Source: Oreocharis arfaki (Eukaryota > Chordata > Aves > Passeriformes > Paramythiidae). Taken from it: DNA of 64,000 bases. This document shows positions 1 to 12,800 of this stretch, piece by piece. The stretch is taken from contig VZRR01013418.1 in the NCBI GenBank assembly GCA_013398015.1, positions 181,982 to 245,981 on the forward strand, written 5' to 3'. Numbering within the stretch: position 1 is the first letter of the stretch; the number at the start of each line of letters is the position of its first letter. Below the pieces are notes generated by a model, which saw only the letters and a list, made by a program, of their open reading frames with translations, ran no database searches and was not told the DNA's origin. The position numbers and the translations under genes are program-made.

Positions 1-87
1 CAGACGGCGGCGCGTGCGGGGAGGGAGCGGGCGCGGGGCGGCCTTTCCGGCCGCGGCGAGGAGCGCGGGTGCGGGGCTCGCAGCAAG
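1..87 (+). other. SPOCK3: Possible non-coding 5'UTR exon of SPOCK3 (start outside or unknown)
   Basis: AAG at 85-87 is followed by GTGACG, a plausible splice donor. A pyrimidine-rich run ending in CAG at 245-247, directly before the initiator ATG at 248, looks like an acceptor. Joining 87 to 248 would remove a 160-base intron. It would also change the start context from CAG-ATG, with C at -3, to AAG-ATG, with the favoured A at -3. This is inference from splice-like sequence only. An unspliced 5'UTR running through 88-247 is the alternative, and a second acceptor-like CTTTCAG near 131-137 is a further possibility. Confidence 0.4.
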
Positions 88-247
88 GTGACGGGCTGGG
101 CAGCCTCCCCTTCCCTTTCCCCCTCGCCGCTTTCAGGTGGGCGAGGGGGCCCGCAGCGGGCGGCTGTCCCGTGCCCCGCCGGCAGCCCCCGGCCGGGGTT
201 CGGCTCCGCTGTGGGTAACCCCCCTGCCCGTGTCTCCTCTCGCCCAG

Positions 248-424
248 ATGCTCACGGCAGCGGCAGCCTTGGTGTGCGTGTGTGCAGCAGCCTGGTGCAG
301 CCCGGCGGCGGCGGCGGCGGCCGGGGGCAGACCGGACAGCGGCAATTTTCTGGACGATAAACAATGGCTCACTACCATCTCCCAGTACGACAAGGAGGTC
401 GGGCAGTGGAACAAATTCCGAGAC
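248..424 (+). CDS. SPOCK3: SPOCK3 (testican-3) first coding exon
   Basis: This 177-base exon encodes 59 residues. SPOCK3 encodes testican-3, a secreted, mostly brain-expressed proteoglycan of the SPARC/BM-40 family. Its later domains (follistatin/Kazal, SPARC-type EC, thyroglobulin type-1, acidic tail) lie beyond this window. Testican-3 has been reported to restrain membrane-type matrix metalloproteinase activation. Residues 1 to about 20 form a signal peptide with a hydrophobic Leu/Val/Cys/Ala core. A GCG run at 305-322 gives six alanines (residues 20-25). The testican-specific N-terminal region follows, with NFLDDKQWLTTISQYD and then ...GQWNKFRD, matching testican-3 and differing from SPOCK1, which has a Tyr/Trp-Asn-Arg version. 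The exon ends after a complete Asp codon (phase 0) at a strong donor, GTAAGT. An in-frame ATG at 137 would add 37 residues before the signal peptide, so 248 is preferred on family grounds. Confidence 0.94.
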
Positions 425-3400
425 GTAAGTTCAGCCCTTCCACCCAGCCGGCCGGCAGCCGCGCCCGGCCCGCTCCCGCTGGTTCCGCTCGTGGAGGGCA
501 TCCTTTGGGGAGCAGGGGCTGGGGTGCATCCTCTACTTCCCCCCTTCACCCCGAATTTTAATGCTAATTTTGATTCCCTGCGGCGCCTCGGCGAGGAGGA
601 TGGGGGTCCCGCCGGGCAGTTCCCGGTGCGCTGCCACCGCGGAGCGGCCAGGACCGCCCGGCGTGCCCCGGGCCGTGCGGGGCGCCTAGCCCGCACCTTC
701 GGGGCCCAGCGGGCCGCTTCCCGCCCTGCGGGTCGCCAGGCGGTGGAGGGAGGGGGTTGCCGCGTTTGTCCTCCCTCCTCCCGTTTCCCGCCCCGCTGCG
801 GGAAGGGATGCGTTTGGGAGCGGGGCCGGGGCGGGGCAGGAACCCCGCCGCCGCTCGCCAGTGCCGCCCGGGGCAGAGCCCCCTCCTTCCCCGAGCACCT
901 GGCAGCGGCGCCGGGCGGGACCGCCGCGTCTCGCCGTGCCCTGTCAGAAGTGCCGGCAGGGCGGGCGGGGGAGAGGGGGCAGCGCTCACGGCCGGGGGTT
1001 GCGGTGCCAGGGGTGCGGGGCTTCAGCGCGGCGGGTGCGCGGTGTCGGGAGCGCCGTGCTCGGAGCCCGGGAGCAGCAGCCCCAGCCTGACCCGAATCTC
1101 ATCAGTTACGAAACCTGCCGCTGTAAGGTGGCTCTGTCCTCAGCGGGCTTCGCCTGTGCGCCTAGTTCGGGCTGTTGTTTGCTGCGAGTTTAGTGCAACA
1201 CAACCAGTTTTCAAAAGCCGTTCACATTTCTGTCAGTGGAAAAGATTGTCTTTAGTCATCCAGTATCCTGCATCCCTTGGTGTCACTTTTAGAAATCCGA
1301 ATTCCAACCATGCAAAATAATTTTCTGTTTTCTTTACTGTTTAGCCTACTGGATTTCTTTGATTTGGTGTAAAGCATTGATTAGGTTTGCAACTTCAGAG
1401 GCAACAGGTTTCTTCTTGTTCTACAGCTTGCTGGTGACTGTGGTTTGCTGTAGCAAACTGAAGTAAATGTCTCCAAGAAGTCTCTTATTTTTCTGAGACC
1501 TGGAGTGATTTGTGATGTGTGTATTTTCTAGCTTTATGTCTGTGTTCCATGTGTGATGCAAACTTGGCTATTTATCTTGAGCAACTAGGGAAGAATTACT
1601 AAAGTTGTGGGAGAACTTATTTTCCCAATAGTTTTTATTAAAAAGCATAATAATGGTGTTTGAGAACATTTCCAGTCAGTAGTCAGGTATTTTTGTTTGC
1701 CTTCCATATCTTTAAACAAAGACCTTAGGTTAATGTGAAAAATACCTGTTCAGTGTGATGTGCTTTGGGACCTGTGATTTGGGAAGAAAAAAAGCCGAAA
1801 TCTGGTGCTATAGTAATGTTCTAGGATTGAAGGCTGCTACTAGAAAACTCCAAAATAAGTACATCAGTTATGTTTTGTAATTGGGCAAAGTCATTTATGT
1901 AAGGACTAACCTGCAAGGCTGAGGAAGCTGAGTGCTCTCTAATGCTCGTCTCCTGGGTGCCCACTGACATGTACTGTAATATTGGATATTAGCCAGATAA
2001 TTTATTCTGTGACAAGTAGGTGTCTCTAAGGGTTTTAAGAGTGACTGCCTTTGAGGAAGTACTGCATACTGATTCTTCTGAGGCAATTTGCAAATATGCT
2101 GGCTTATTTTTACACTGTGTAAATTTTATAAGGCTGGTATTTCAGTGAAGAGTATGCTTTTGTTTCTTATGCAGAATGCTTATGTCCTATTGATTGGTAC
2201 CTAGTCTGGAATATTTATGGATAGTCCTAATACTTCACAAGACTCTCCCTTTAAAGCATGGATAGTTGTCAGTAATTCATAACATACAACTGTAAAAACC
2301 CCCAAGATTGTGTTAATCTACCTGTACAAGAATGCATTAGAAAAATATCTTGTAAGAACACTTATCAGTTATCTTACTTAAACATAACATGGTGGAGAAG
2401 TTTTAACATCCTACGTTTTAATATAATTAGTAAATTTACTTGTGTGACTGTAATTTGTTGTTTTTGAAATTGTGGTTAGCAATGTAATTAGTGGTTCAGA
2501 TGTGGCCTTCTGTTAAGGAACAGGACAACAGCATTTGAAACGTATGTAGGTGTAACTGTCTTGCAGAGTTAAAATCAAGGTATGCAAGGCCTGTGTTTGT
2601 AATTTAATTCTCTGGTCAGAGTAGGATATTTTTTGCAGGCTTTAAATACGCTGCAGATGTAAGGGTGAGATGGAATTCTGGTGTGAAAAGAAGTATTTAA
2701 AGGCTTAACTTAAGACTTAACTGACAGGACTGATTAATGTGAAAGATAATGACCCTGACTTCTGGCTCATTGGCTCAGTTTCTTAAGAGTTTTAGATCAC
2801 AGTGAGAAAGAACACAGTCATTCAGAAAGGGAACCCTTGCATATCCTGATAAACCAGGATATGACATTTTATTCATAAAAAACAAAAAACCAAGCCAACG
2901 CCCAAACCTAGCTCTCTTAACATCCTCTAAAATGTCAGTTTTGTCAGTAGGTGTTATTAATATAAGATTATTAGCTAAGATCTTCTCAGTACTTCATACA
3001 GGCAGAACTGTAACTGACTCTTCAATTCTTCTGAAAGGTCTTGATCATTCTGACAAATCTGTTGAAAATAATGAAATAGGTCTAGGCAAGAACTGTGCCT
3101 TAACATGTAATAGTGGGAAACTGGATGTATGTTAGAGGCTACCTACATTCCCACGTCTTTTTCTTGTGCAAAAATTGAGAATGGTCTTAGTTTTGAGTAG
3201 GAGACTTTCCATCTTAAAGATGGGGGGTGATGGGGTATGTCAAAAATCAACTCCCTTAAGTTGTATATGCAAGTCGAACATTTTGGCTTCTATGCAAGGG
3301 TATGCAAGAGTATGTTTAGTTTTTACCTGAAGTAGCTGGGGAGGAAGAGTTTTTAACCCAGTCTTAGTGCTGCTGCAGTCCAGTTGCTGCAACTGTTCAT

Positions 3401-6400
3401 GTCTGTCACTAAAATAAGTCTCAGGGTTGATGTGTTTATTAAGGTTTTCCAAGCCGCTTGGCTAGGCTGCTTCAGCATCCAGTGGTGTCATGGTGCTGGG
3501 AGGTCCTAGCCCGTGTGAATGTATCCTCTGTTTATTTCAGGCTTGGGAATTGAGGCTTTTCAGTAGATGCTGTTAGGGGTATCTTCTTCATTCACATTTT
3601 GTTATATTGATGACACTTTGTGGTAATGGTTTTATCTATGATGATTGCACTAGAAATTTGATAAATACATATATGTATACTGCAGTTTGTCTGAAATAAA
3701 GATTATTCTTTTTGAGAGATGTGATTGAGAAATGGCATTACATTTATACTCTCCAACTTTGAACATCCTAAATCTTATCTAGCAAACCTTCATTACTCAT
3801 AATGCTGTAAATCTGTGGAAAAAAATAGAATATAGAAATAAAGGAGCTATTTTTCTCTTTCTGATTACTTTCCAAATAGTGATGGTGTTTCTAATCCTAG
3901 AGCAAAACATAATGGCTTTGTCATTTAAAATCACTTTGTCTTTTTATATTGTCTTTACAGTCAGTTGGACAAAATTGCATGCAACCGTAGTTGTCTGTTG
4001 TATCACATCTGCAAGTTTCAGACTTTCTTTTCAGAAATTTTGATTTTTATTACTTTAGAATTCAATGGAACAACATTCTATGGAGTAACTAATTTTAGTA
4101 ATTGATATTTGTAACCAGTGTCTTGTGCATTTGTGTTCATTAAAAAGGCTGTATTTTATATGGTAAATTTTACTGGCTGCTGGAAGAGAGATTTTTGGGT
4201 TCTAACTTGCTTGTTGGTGGTTTATACTTTATCTTTTCAGAGGTCATAATTTAGGTGATTATTTTCAAATTTAAGTTGGTGAATGAACACAACTCAACTG
4301 TCATAGTATTGCCATGAAATTATAGGATTGGTTGATCATTGTGAACAGCTGCTTCCTACTGCAGTGTTAACTATCATCCCACCATGTTAATACAGTTATC
4401 AAAGGTAAAGAAGGTAGAAGAAAATTGAACAGACCTTAAAACCAGTCAGCTATGCAGAGGAAGTTTGTACTGATAGTACTCCTTTTTACTCTGCTGTGGG
4501 CTGTTCTCACAGTGACCATCAAATGTATTGCCTTCTACAAGATGTGGCAAGTTTGGGCAGCTCGTGTTGGCTTCCCAGAGGAGTCTCTTGGAAGTATTTA
4601 AAGAGTATGTTTTTTCAACATTAGTGAAAACTAAACCTCTGTGTTTGGAAAGAAGATAAATCAAATGCTAGGTCTCTATACCAATTCAGTAGTAGCCAGC
4701 ATTCATTATTCCCTTGTCTGTTTTGAAGGTTTAAGGCTTCTCAGAAACAAACACTGCCCCTCAACTAAGCTCCATGCCAGCTGTTCATTACTGTTGTGAG
4801 CAGAACATCCCTGTCCCGCTATGGATCACAACTACATCTTTATAAAACTGACCAAGCCAAAGGCTCTGTTGAAAACGATTCATTGCAAGTTCTTGCACTT
4901 CATTGTGGTATTACCATGTAAATATTAGGAAGGTTTTTATGGTTCCAGAGTGGAGTACCAGTAACTTTACTTGGAGAGGAGCAGGACTTCTGTTCAACAA
5001 GTTTTTTGCATTGGACAAGAAGCCCTCCTAGTTTTTGGAAGGTCCTAAATGTACTTTAGAGGAAGTCAGTATTTAGGATTGGATAGTGCAGCACTCATTG
5101 TCTTTTCTCTAACTCGTGTTAACTCATTAGTTGTGAAAAAAGGTTTTGTGGTCTTATTTCTCCAGTACCTTTTATGGTTCAGGGTGAAAAACCTTATTGT
5201 TGGGTACGGCAGCTCTTCTATGACATACATATATCATGATCATGACATCAGGAGAAAATAGAATTGCAAAACATGAAAGATTAGCTTCTTCTTCTTTATG
5301 TTGCCTTAAGCCTAAGTTAAACCAAGAACTTGTAGTAACACAAAGTTACTTTTGCAAATAGGGTGTTGAATCTTTTCCACGTGCCAGTCTGTTAGCTGAA
5401 ACTTAGTGACACTTCTAAAGTAGTGTCAGTCACTTTTTTTTCCATGACTTACTTTGTATGATCTGAGTTTTATTAACATGGTGAAGGAGGAAAAATTTTG
5501 AAGCCTAGGAGGTCTGACAGAAAGAATAAGTGTTTTGTACCTTCACCTGTAATTACTGCCTTTGAAATGAGACTAATAAGGACTTGACTGCTCTTTTTTA
5601 AACTGTAAAATATGGGAAAGTGTTAGGAATTTGTATTAATTTTAATTAATTAAGGAAATTTAAGAAGCTACTGAATTGTTCATAACTTCTAAATGGAATG
5701 TGACAAATTATAATGGGAAAGACTAATGGAACTCTTAATTTTTCTTTTCTTCTCTATTATTGACAAAGGCTTCTAATTTTTGTATGTGCTTTTAATTCAT
5801 TCTCAAGTACGGATTCCTTTTTTCTTTCACATGGTTACTTTTCCTATGGTCTGTTTTTGCTGCCTGTTTCTAGTGACAAATATTTTTTTGTCTGAAAAGG
5901 ACGAGTCTACTAATCTCAAACTATTGTTAACATTGAACTCTTCAATGTCTCTTGGAAGGCATTAACTTGGAAGCTCTTTATATAGCTAACGTTTAGAAGT
6001 TAAGTAAATGGTAATGTGCTTTTCCTTAGATTACCCTCATAATCTAAAGTAAAGCTGATAACATTGTTTCATCTTATCTTTATCTCCTTTCTCTGAAGAA
6101 TAATCTTTATTTTATATGCTGTAGGTTATTTAGAGGCTATGGATACCCAGTCTTCTCTTGTCTTTCCATTAAATCTTATTGGGATTGACTCTAGCCATCT
6201 GTACTTATTACAGTGTAGTATAAATAGCTTTGTGATACACAAATAGATGGTAACAGTAACAGAAACTGCATAGGCTATCTTGGCTTTACAATCAGAAAGG
6301 AAAGATGTCTAAGAGGTTTTGTAAGGGGTGGCAGAATGTAGGAAAGAGTAGATTGAGCAGAATTAGAATATTTTTAGACTGACACAATTAATTCTTTTTT

Positions 6401-9400
6401 CTTATCTCCTCTGTTTCTGTTAATTCGTAATAATTAAAACATTTTATGTAACTATGTGCAGAAAAGAGAAATAATAGCTTGGATTAGTACGTTTGCAAGT
6501 GTTGGCCAGTTTCTGAGTGCAACTCCTTCGACTGAATTGAAGCAGTCTGTGTCATGTCCATGTTGTCATGACTCCTGGTGTGTCCTGGTGTGCCTGTGTT
6601 GTCCCTGAATCCCCTCCCTTCCCCACAATATATGCTGAAGGAAATAAAACAATCTTTCAGCAGCTGGTTACTTTTTTGGAACTTAGCTTTAGACCAACTC
6701 CCATGTATTCAAGCATAAGGCAACTTTTATTCTAACAAAGGTATTTCTATCATATTGTTATCAGTATTGAAATAGTACTTTAGTAAAATATCTGTAGTTC
6801 TGTTTTGTGTTAATTTTTCTAATGCAGACCTTTTTAAAAATTTTGTTACCGAGTTTGCAGTGGTGTTTCTCCTATTGTTTGTTGTTTTTCTATTATCCTA
6901 TTTGTCTTAACTTGACGTATTTTAATGTCTTAGTGATCATAGAGAGTTTCTTTTTCTGCATCTGTAAGTCCCACTATGCTTAATGCTAAAAGTCTTGCCT
7001 GTTTGCTTTAGAAACAAATACTATGGAGGCAATGCTAGTAAATGCTATCATAGTGGATTGTATTAAAAATTTCTGTAATTTTCGTATTTCTTGAAATTTG
7101 ATTTCTGAAACAGAAAAGTTAGTGGCTAGTAATATCAGTGTTCAGAGCTTCACTGGTCATTTTTACCTAATTTGAACAATCCTTATTTATTTGTTAGATT
7201 TTTTTTTTTAATGCTTTTTCACTTTTGCTGTCCCATTTCACACTGATAGATTACAGTAGGGAAAATTATGTAGGAATTAATGATGTACCTAAAAAAGGTG
7301 CTGCAGTGTAAGGTAGCAACCTTGGACAGGACACAATGAAATTATAACCCATGACAGAGCTTTCACATTACAATGAGGATGTGATTTCACCGCTCTGTTA
7401 TTATCTTTGCAAGTGGCTGCTTTAACAGAACACAATAAGAGAATGGGTTTAAAAGATTTAAATCATTCAAACTATCTGGTATTTTACCACTTCCAGAAAG
7501 TATTATATTAATATATTGTTATTACAGACTATCCAGTGCTTGACATTTTGCTGCAGAAAATTCTTATGGACTAATTCTCTCATATGATACATAATCATTG
7601 ACTCAGAAGAGACTGTCAGTTTGCAGCTTGTTCAGTATCTCTCTAAAAAAGTCTGCAAGTCATCAAACATTTTTATGTAGTGCACTTACACTGGGGCCTT
7701 ACATGCAGCTGAAGCCAAACTCCTTTGACATTTCTGAGCTTGCTATTGCTGATGAAATTCATTCCAGTTGTTAAATCTTTGTAGCATAGCAGTGAGAAGT
7801 ACAGAACTTATTCCTTGTTATATGGTACTGCATGTGAAAAATCATCTGTGTTTTACCAGCTATTTATTAAAACAGATGGAAGTTATTAATATGAAGAGTG
7901 TGGGGATCTATATTTAATGATGCATATGTGTTTGAGGTTTTGGCAGGGCTTGTGTTGGTGACTGGAACATCACTTCAGGACAAAACCCAAACTGATTCTT
8001 AGGAGTGAAATCAATTGATTGGTAGGTAAAGCAGCAGTGACAAGAATTCATTGCAGAAAGTGCCCTTCCAGCCTTTTGCAAAAGAGTGAGTTAACCACTT
8101 CGGTCAGATTTAAAAAGTCCACGTCAAGCTCTGAGAACTCTTTGTATTTGTAAAGTTTAGGGCCAGAGAAGACCATTGGATTTGACAACATGCTTGCCTG
8201 TATATAGTGGCTTATTTACTTTTATCCTGACAGATTATATTACACCCAAAAATTCTACTTTGGCAAAAGCATTTCAGGTTTCAGGAATCTTTGTGTGCTA
8301 CTGGCATAGATTAAAGTTTGCACTCTAAGGCCTGAACTTGTGAAGGAATTAATTAGTTGCAATATTCCCAGATGATCTGGGCAACAGATTTATGCTGTTT
8401 TGCAGAAGAATAAGGAAGAATAGCATTTAAATTCATATTGGTTTGATCTGGAAGCATTTCCTTCTTTGGCCCAAATACAAAATGACTGGAACGAGTGCTT
8501 GATTTTTCTTATGCTAATTTGCTGTTTAAAAGGATTTCTGTCTACCATCTTCGTAGAATTTTTTGTGTGCATTGTCAATAAAAGCCAATTGCTTTTATGT
8601 GAAAAATCACAAATGATGTTGGAATGCAAGCCAATTCAAATCTTAAGGAAGACAGAGAAATGGCCTCAGAACTTTCATTAAGATAATCACTAAGATACGT
8701 ATTCGTCTTGATCAAGTCTTTAGGCATACTAAGAATTAGGCAGGCAGTCTTGTTTCCAACATGCAGGAACAAAAAATGTGAATGTGAAGAGCTCTTACAT
8801 TCCAAAGCCAGCAAAGGGCTGTCATATTGCTCACTGTATTGCAAATAGTGCACAATGTTGCATATGTGAACTGGATTAAAGCACACTAAGTGCATAACTA
8901 TTTTTCTAAAGCTTATTAAATCTAGCATTTCTCTTCTAAACTGCTAAACTGTTCAATTTTTCATACAGGTGCTTATTTTTACAGGTGTATGTACCTAACT
9001 TTACTCAGGAATTCTTGCTAGGAAGTTACAAAGTCCTGTTTTGATGAAATCTGGTACTTGGGGCATGAGTGGACAGAATTTCTTTACACTATTAAGAAAA
9101 AGACTCAGTTGTGTTAGAAAAAGATGCAGTTGGTTCCATCTGTGATACCCACTGATATCCATGGGTTCCTCAAAAGAAAATATCCTCTCAAAGCATGCAG
9201 GGATGTAGGCCCCAAACTACCTTGTAGTTACTGTAAGTAGCTTAGCCAAGTTAAGTGTAACATGATTATGAATCATGAGATTTCTCTCTGAGATCTGCAG
9301 ATGTTGTCTCCTAAAGATGGAGAGGAAGGGATATGCAGAAGTGGAATTAACTATGTAGATTTGTACTGCAGATTGAATAATATAGACATATTAAACCTCA

Positions 9401-9870
9401 AACCGTTTCAATGTTCTTCACTAGGACTGGATGCATATTTATAAACTGGGTTCTACATAGTAGTAGAACTGTGTCCAAACTGTGGTTTGGACAGAAGCTT
9501 CTGTACCTTTCTGTCTTTGCATACTTTTTACATATGCTGAATGTTTACAATTCTTCTCTTTTCATTCCTTCGTAAAAATGATAGTTTCTTAGGGCATATG
9601 AAACTATCACTTTTTTCCTCTCAAGTTTTCTAGATTTGGATTGTAGCACTGCTTCTGTAAATAGAAGACATTTTTGAGTAACGTAACTCATTGGAAGACA
9701 ACAACATTTTTCCCCCAGAAAGTTCTAAAGTACTAATATTATAGAGTATTTGATGTCCAGCACATGGAAGAGATGAGATGTTGTGTGGGTTTTGGTTTGG
9801 TTTTTTTAATTTTATTTTTTTTTTTAATAATAAATGAATGATGCCTTGTGTGTGAGGGCACACATGCACT

Positions 9871-9883
9871 CACACACACACAC
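9871..9883. repeat. Short (CA)n microsatellite
   Basis: About six and a half uninterrupted CA units follow a related CACA-rich stretch (9859-9870). It is too short to be remarkable but could be polymorphic. Confidence 0.8.
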
Positions 9884-12800
9884 GGTTATGCTAACTGGTA
9901 CCTCAGATCAATAAAAATGTAAAGTGGTTTTATGCTGTCTGTCCCTCATTCTGAGGCGCAAAGTACCTCACAGAATATTAGAAGTATTTTATAGGTTCAA
10001 CTTCACGATGTCTGCAGTTTTATCTTACCATTTGATATCCCATTGATTGCAGATCATTTTTGGATATATACTGAGATTGACATGGGTTTACCAATGTTTG
10101 TGGTGTGCAGAATAAAATAATAATTCTGAATTCATATCTCAGATTTATGAGGCAGTTATCTGCAATAGTTTCAGTTCAGTGACTGGAAGAACTACCTCTT
10201 TTTTTACATGCCTATAAATATCACATAAGAACAAGGGAAGTATTGCTACAAACATGTAGAGATTGTCAAGAAGATGTTTGTTTGAACTCCAGCTTCTGCA
10301 AGAAAGGTGGGAGAAGTTATAAAAATAATACTTAAAGAAAATGTGAAAAATTATTCTGTGAAGCAAAGCTGATGTTTGATTCTAACAGTGCTTATCTGGT
10401 TGTAAAATGTGATAACATTGTACATAGTTTAGGTTTTAAAAAGATCTTTCATGTCAAACAGATATTCCTTTAGCTGGAAAATATTTGAATTTTTAAAAGT
10501 TGGGCTGTGGCTTTCCAGCCCAGTTTGAGTGGTGTTGGACTATTCAACAGCATGTTGGTTAGGAAATATTTTCCCTGAAGTACTGTAAGTTGCTGTCAAA
10601 CATTATTAATAATAAAAAGTTCATCTGGTTATTAATATCTGTATAGCGCTGCTTCTTCTACAGATATCTATACTTTTTATTCTAATGCAGACAAAGGTTA
10701 GTAATTTGCACATGCTTAATTCCCATATACACAGATCCCACTCTTGCTTAGTTATATCAGAAAGATACTAGTTGAAGCTTTCTATAGCTGTAGCATTTTT
10801 TACAGTGTTTATACAACTGAGTTAAAATATGTCCATGTGCATCATCCATTTATACTGCAATAAAACAAATTTAAGCTTGAAAATGAAGTAGATGTATTTT
10901 CAGATTTGACAAATGAGTTTTTCAGTTGTTTAAACTTAGGTAGCTGTAGCCAAACAGCTTGCTCATTAGACCAAAAAACCTGCCAAGAGTAATCAAGCAT
11001 AGGGATGAAACAAAAGACATTGCGATGTATTATCTTATGTTTTGGGTTTATCAAGAGAAGTGGTTGACTGAACGAAAATGAAGGAAAAAAGAAAATAATC
11101 TTCATAATGCTGAGTTATTTATAATTTCAAATTCGAAGAGCATAAGTGATGTGTAGTCAGCTAACCGTATATGGTCTGAATTGTTAAAGGAAATCGTTCA
11201 AATAGTGCATTTTTAAAGAGTTTTGCAGGAAGTGAAATGTTTCTGCTTGAAGATTTAGGATTGTTTTCTATTCCACATTTTATCAAATGGGGATAAAACT
11301 CCACTCCTTCACTGTGGGTTTCTCTGGGATCATGTTGTATTAGACTGGATCTGAATCTGGTTTGCTGAGAATCTTTTCTAATCGAGGTCACAGAGGAATG
11401 TGTTCAGTGATGTTTGCGAGAGGTGGAATTACAGCAGTCTGCTTATTTTAAATCATTATTTGGTAATTTAGTCTACAAAACAGACTTCTGGATATATTTT
11501 GTATCTTTGAAAAATGGAAAGAAAGCATGCTTGAAATGGAGAACAAACTAAATCATCCAGTAAATTATTTTCATTAGAAAAGCCTATGATGGTCTAAAGT
11601 ACTATAAATACCGAGACTTGTGCGGAGATTTTTTTTTTTCCTTTTTTTTTTTCTTTTTGCTTTATTAGGTATAAGAGAATTCGAAGTTCATTGCTACTTT
11701 TGGAGTACAATGAAAACATTGTTCTTTTTTTTTACTAAGTTACTGTATTTAACTAGGGATTTTATTTTCCGTTTCAGTGAAATATTTTCCTGAATAAGTT
11801 GTTACTTGTTTTTTATTCTACGGCTCTTCCCCACTGCCTCCCCTCTTCAGCCATTTGCGAGGTGTGGGTAGAAAACAATCTTTCAGTTTCACTGATGTGA
11901 ATCAAAGTATTTCATTTTGGCCAATTCATCTTCAAGGATTTGTTTGTGTATTTAAAGTCTTGTCTGATTCATTTGCTTCATTGCTTCATGGAATTGTAGG
12001 AAGGTGCCTCTGTGCTGCCTTTACATGCTCAGCTCTTCCAGTGACTTGCATATTGTATGATCACTCTGCTTTCACCTTTAGTTGAATCACATGTTGCACT
12101 ATGCAAAACAGTGCAGAAAGTCAAGTAAATTGGAGGGTGACAATTATGAAGTAGAAATAAATAAAGTCAGACAAGCATTAAAGAAACTGCACAGTGCATA
12201 GCAAGACAATATTTCTGAGGCAGGATTTTCATTCCATATCAGAAAGGCTATTTATACAGGTAATAATACTGTTAAAAACTAAAGCTGAATAACCTATTTT
12301 GTCAGAGGTATTAAAGCATCTGTTGAGTGGCTTAATTCTGTGGGAAATCACAGGGTTGATGACAAAGCCGAGTACTGGAATGGATTTACAGAGTAGCTGT
12401 TTCTTTCATCTGGTGCTGGAGTAGATTGATCATCTGGTGTCTTTAATTCTTAGATGTCCCAAGTATGGTTCAAAACCTAGTTTATGTAAGATATACCATT
12501 GTGTAATTATAACTAAATTTTTTGAAGTCTGTATTTAATCTCAGTTCATACTATGGTATATCCTGCTTTTTTTGCTCATTTTAAATGAAGTTCTGTTACA
12601 CCTGTCTCAGATTTATTTTCTTAAAAAGTTACTGAATAATTTGATGTTTCTAACATTTGTATTTTTTCCTCATCTTTTTTCAGAATTCTGTTAAGCTATT
12701 TGCTGTTTCCCTCCTTGACTAGACAACACAACAGGTTGTTCATGTTGAAATATTTTCACTGAAATGAAAATAGTTTACATTGCTTTCCTTTTATGATGTT

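Larger units (their letters stand above)
1..1180 (+). promoter_or_regulatory. SPOCK3: CpG island at the 5' end of SPOCK3
   Basis: The first ~1.1 kb is very rich in G, C and CpG, in sharp contrast with the AT-rich, CpG-poor DNA after about 1180. It contains GC-box-like stretches, for example GGGGCGG at 35-41 and CCCGCCCC around 788-795. No convincing TATA box was seen. The island covers the probable 5'UTR, the first coding exon and the first ~750 bases of the giant intron. This is the usual arrangement for a CpG-island promoter of a vertebrate gene with dispersed start sites. The transcription start cannot be fixed from sequence and may lie left of the window. Long open frames on both strands here are a by-product of the high GC content. 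Confidence 0.85.

Noticed and set aside
137..247. An upstream in-frame ATG extending SPOCK3 by 37 residues
   Set aside because: It would bury the signal peptide inside the protein, which is inconsistent with a secreted testican. The segment may also be spliced out.
133..1090. Long overlapping open frames on both strands in the first kilobase
   Set aside because: They come from the GC-rich CpG island, where stop codons are rare. Only 248-424 is supported as coding, by family similarity and by the donor at 425.
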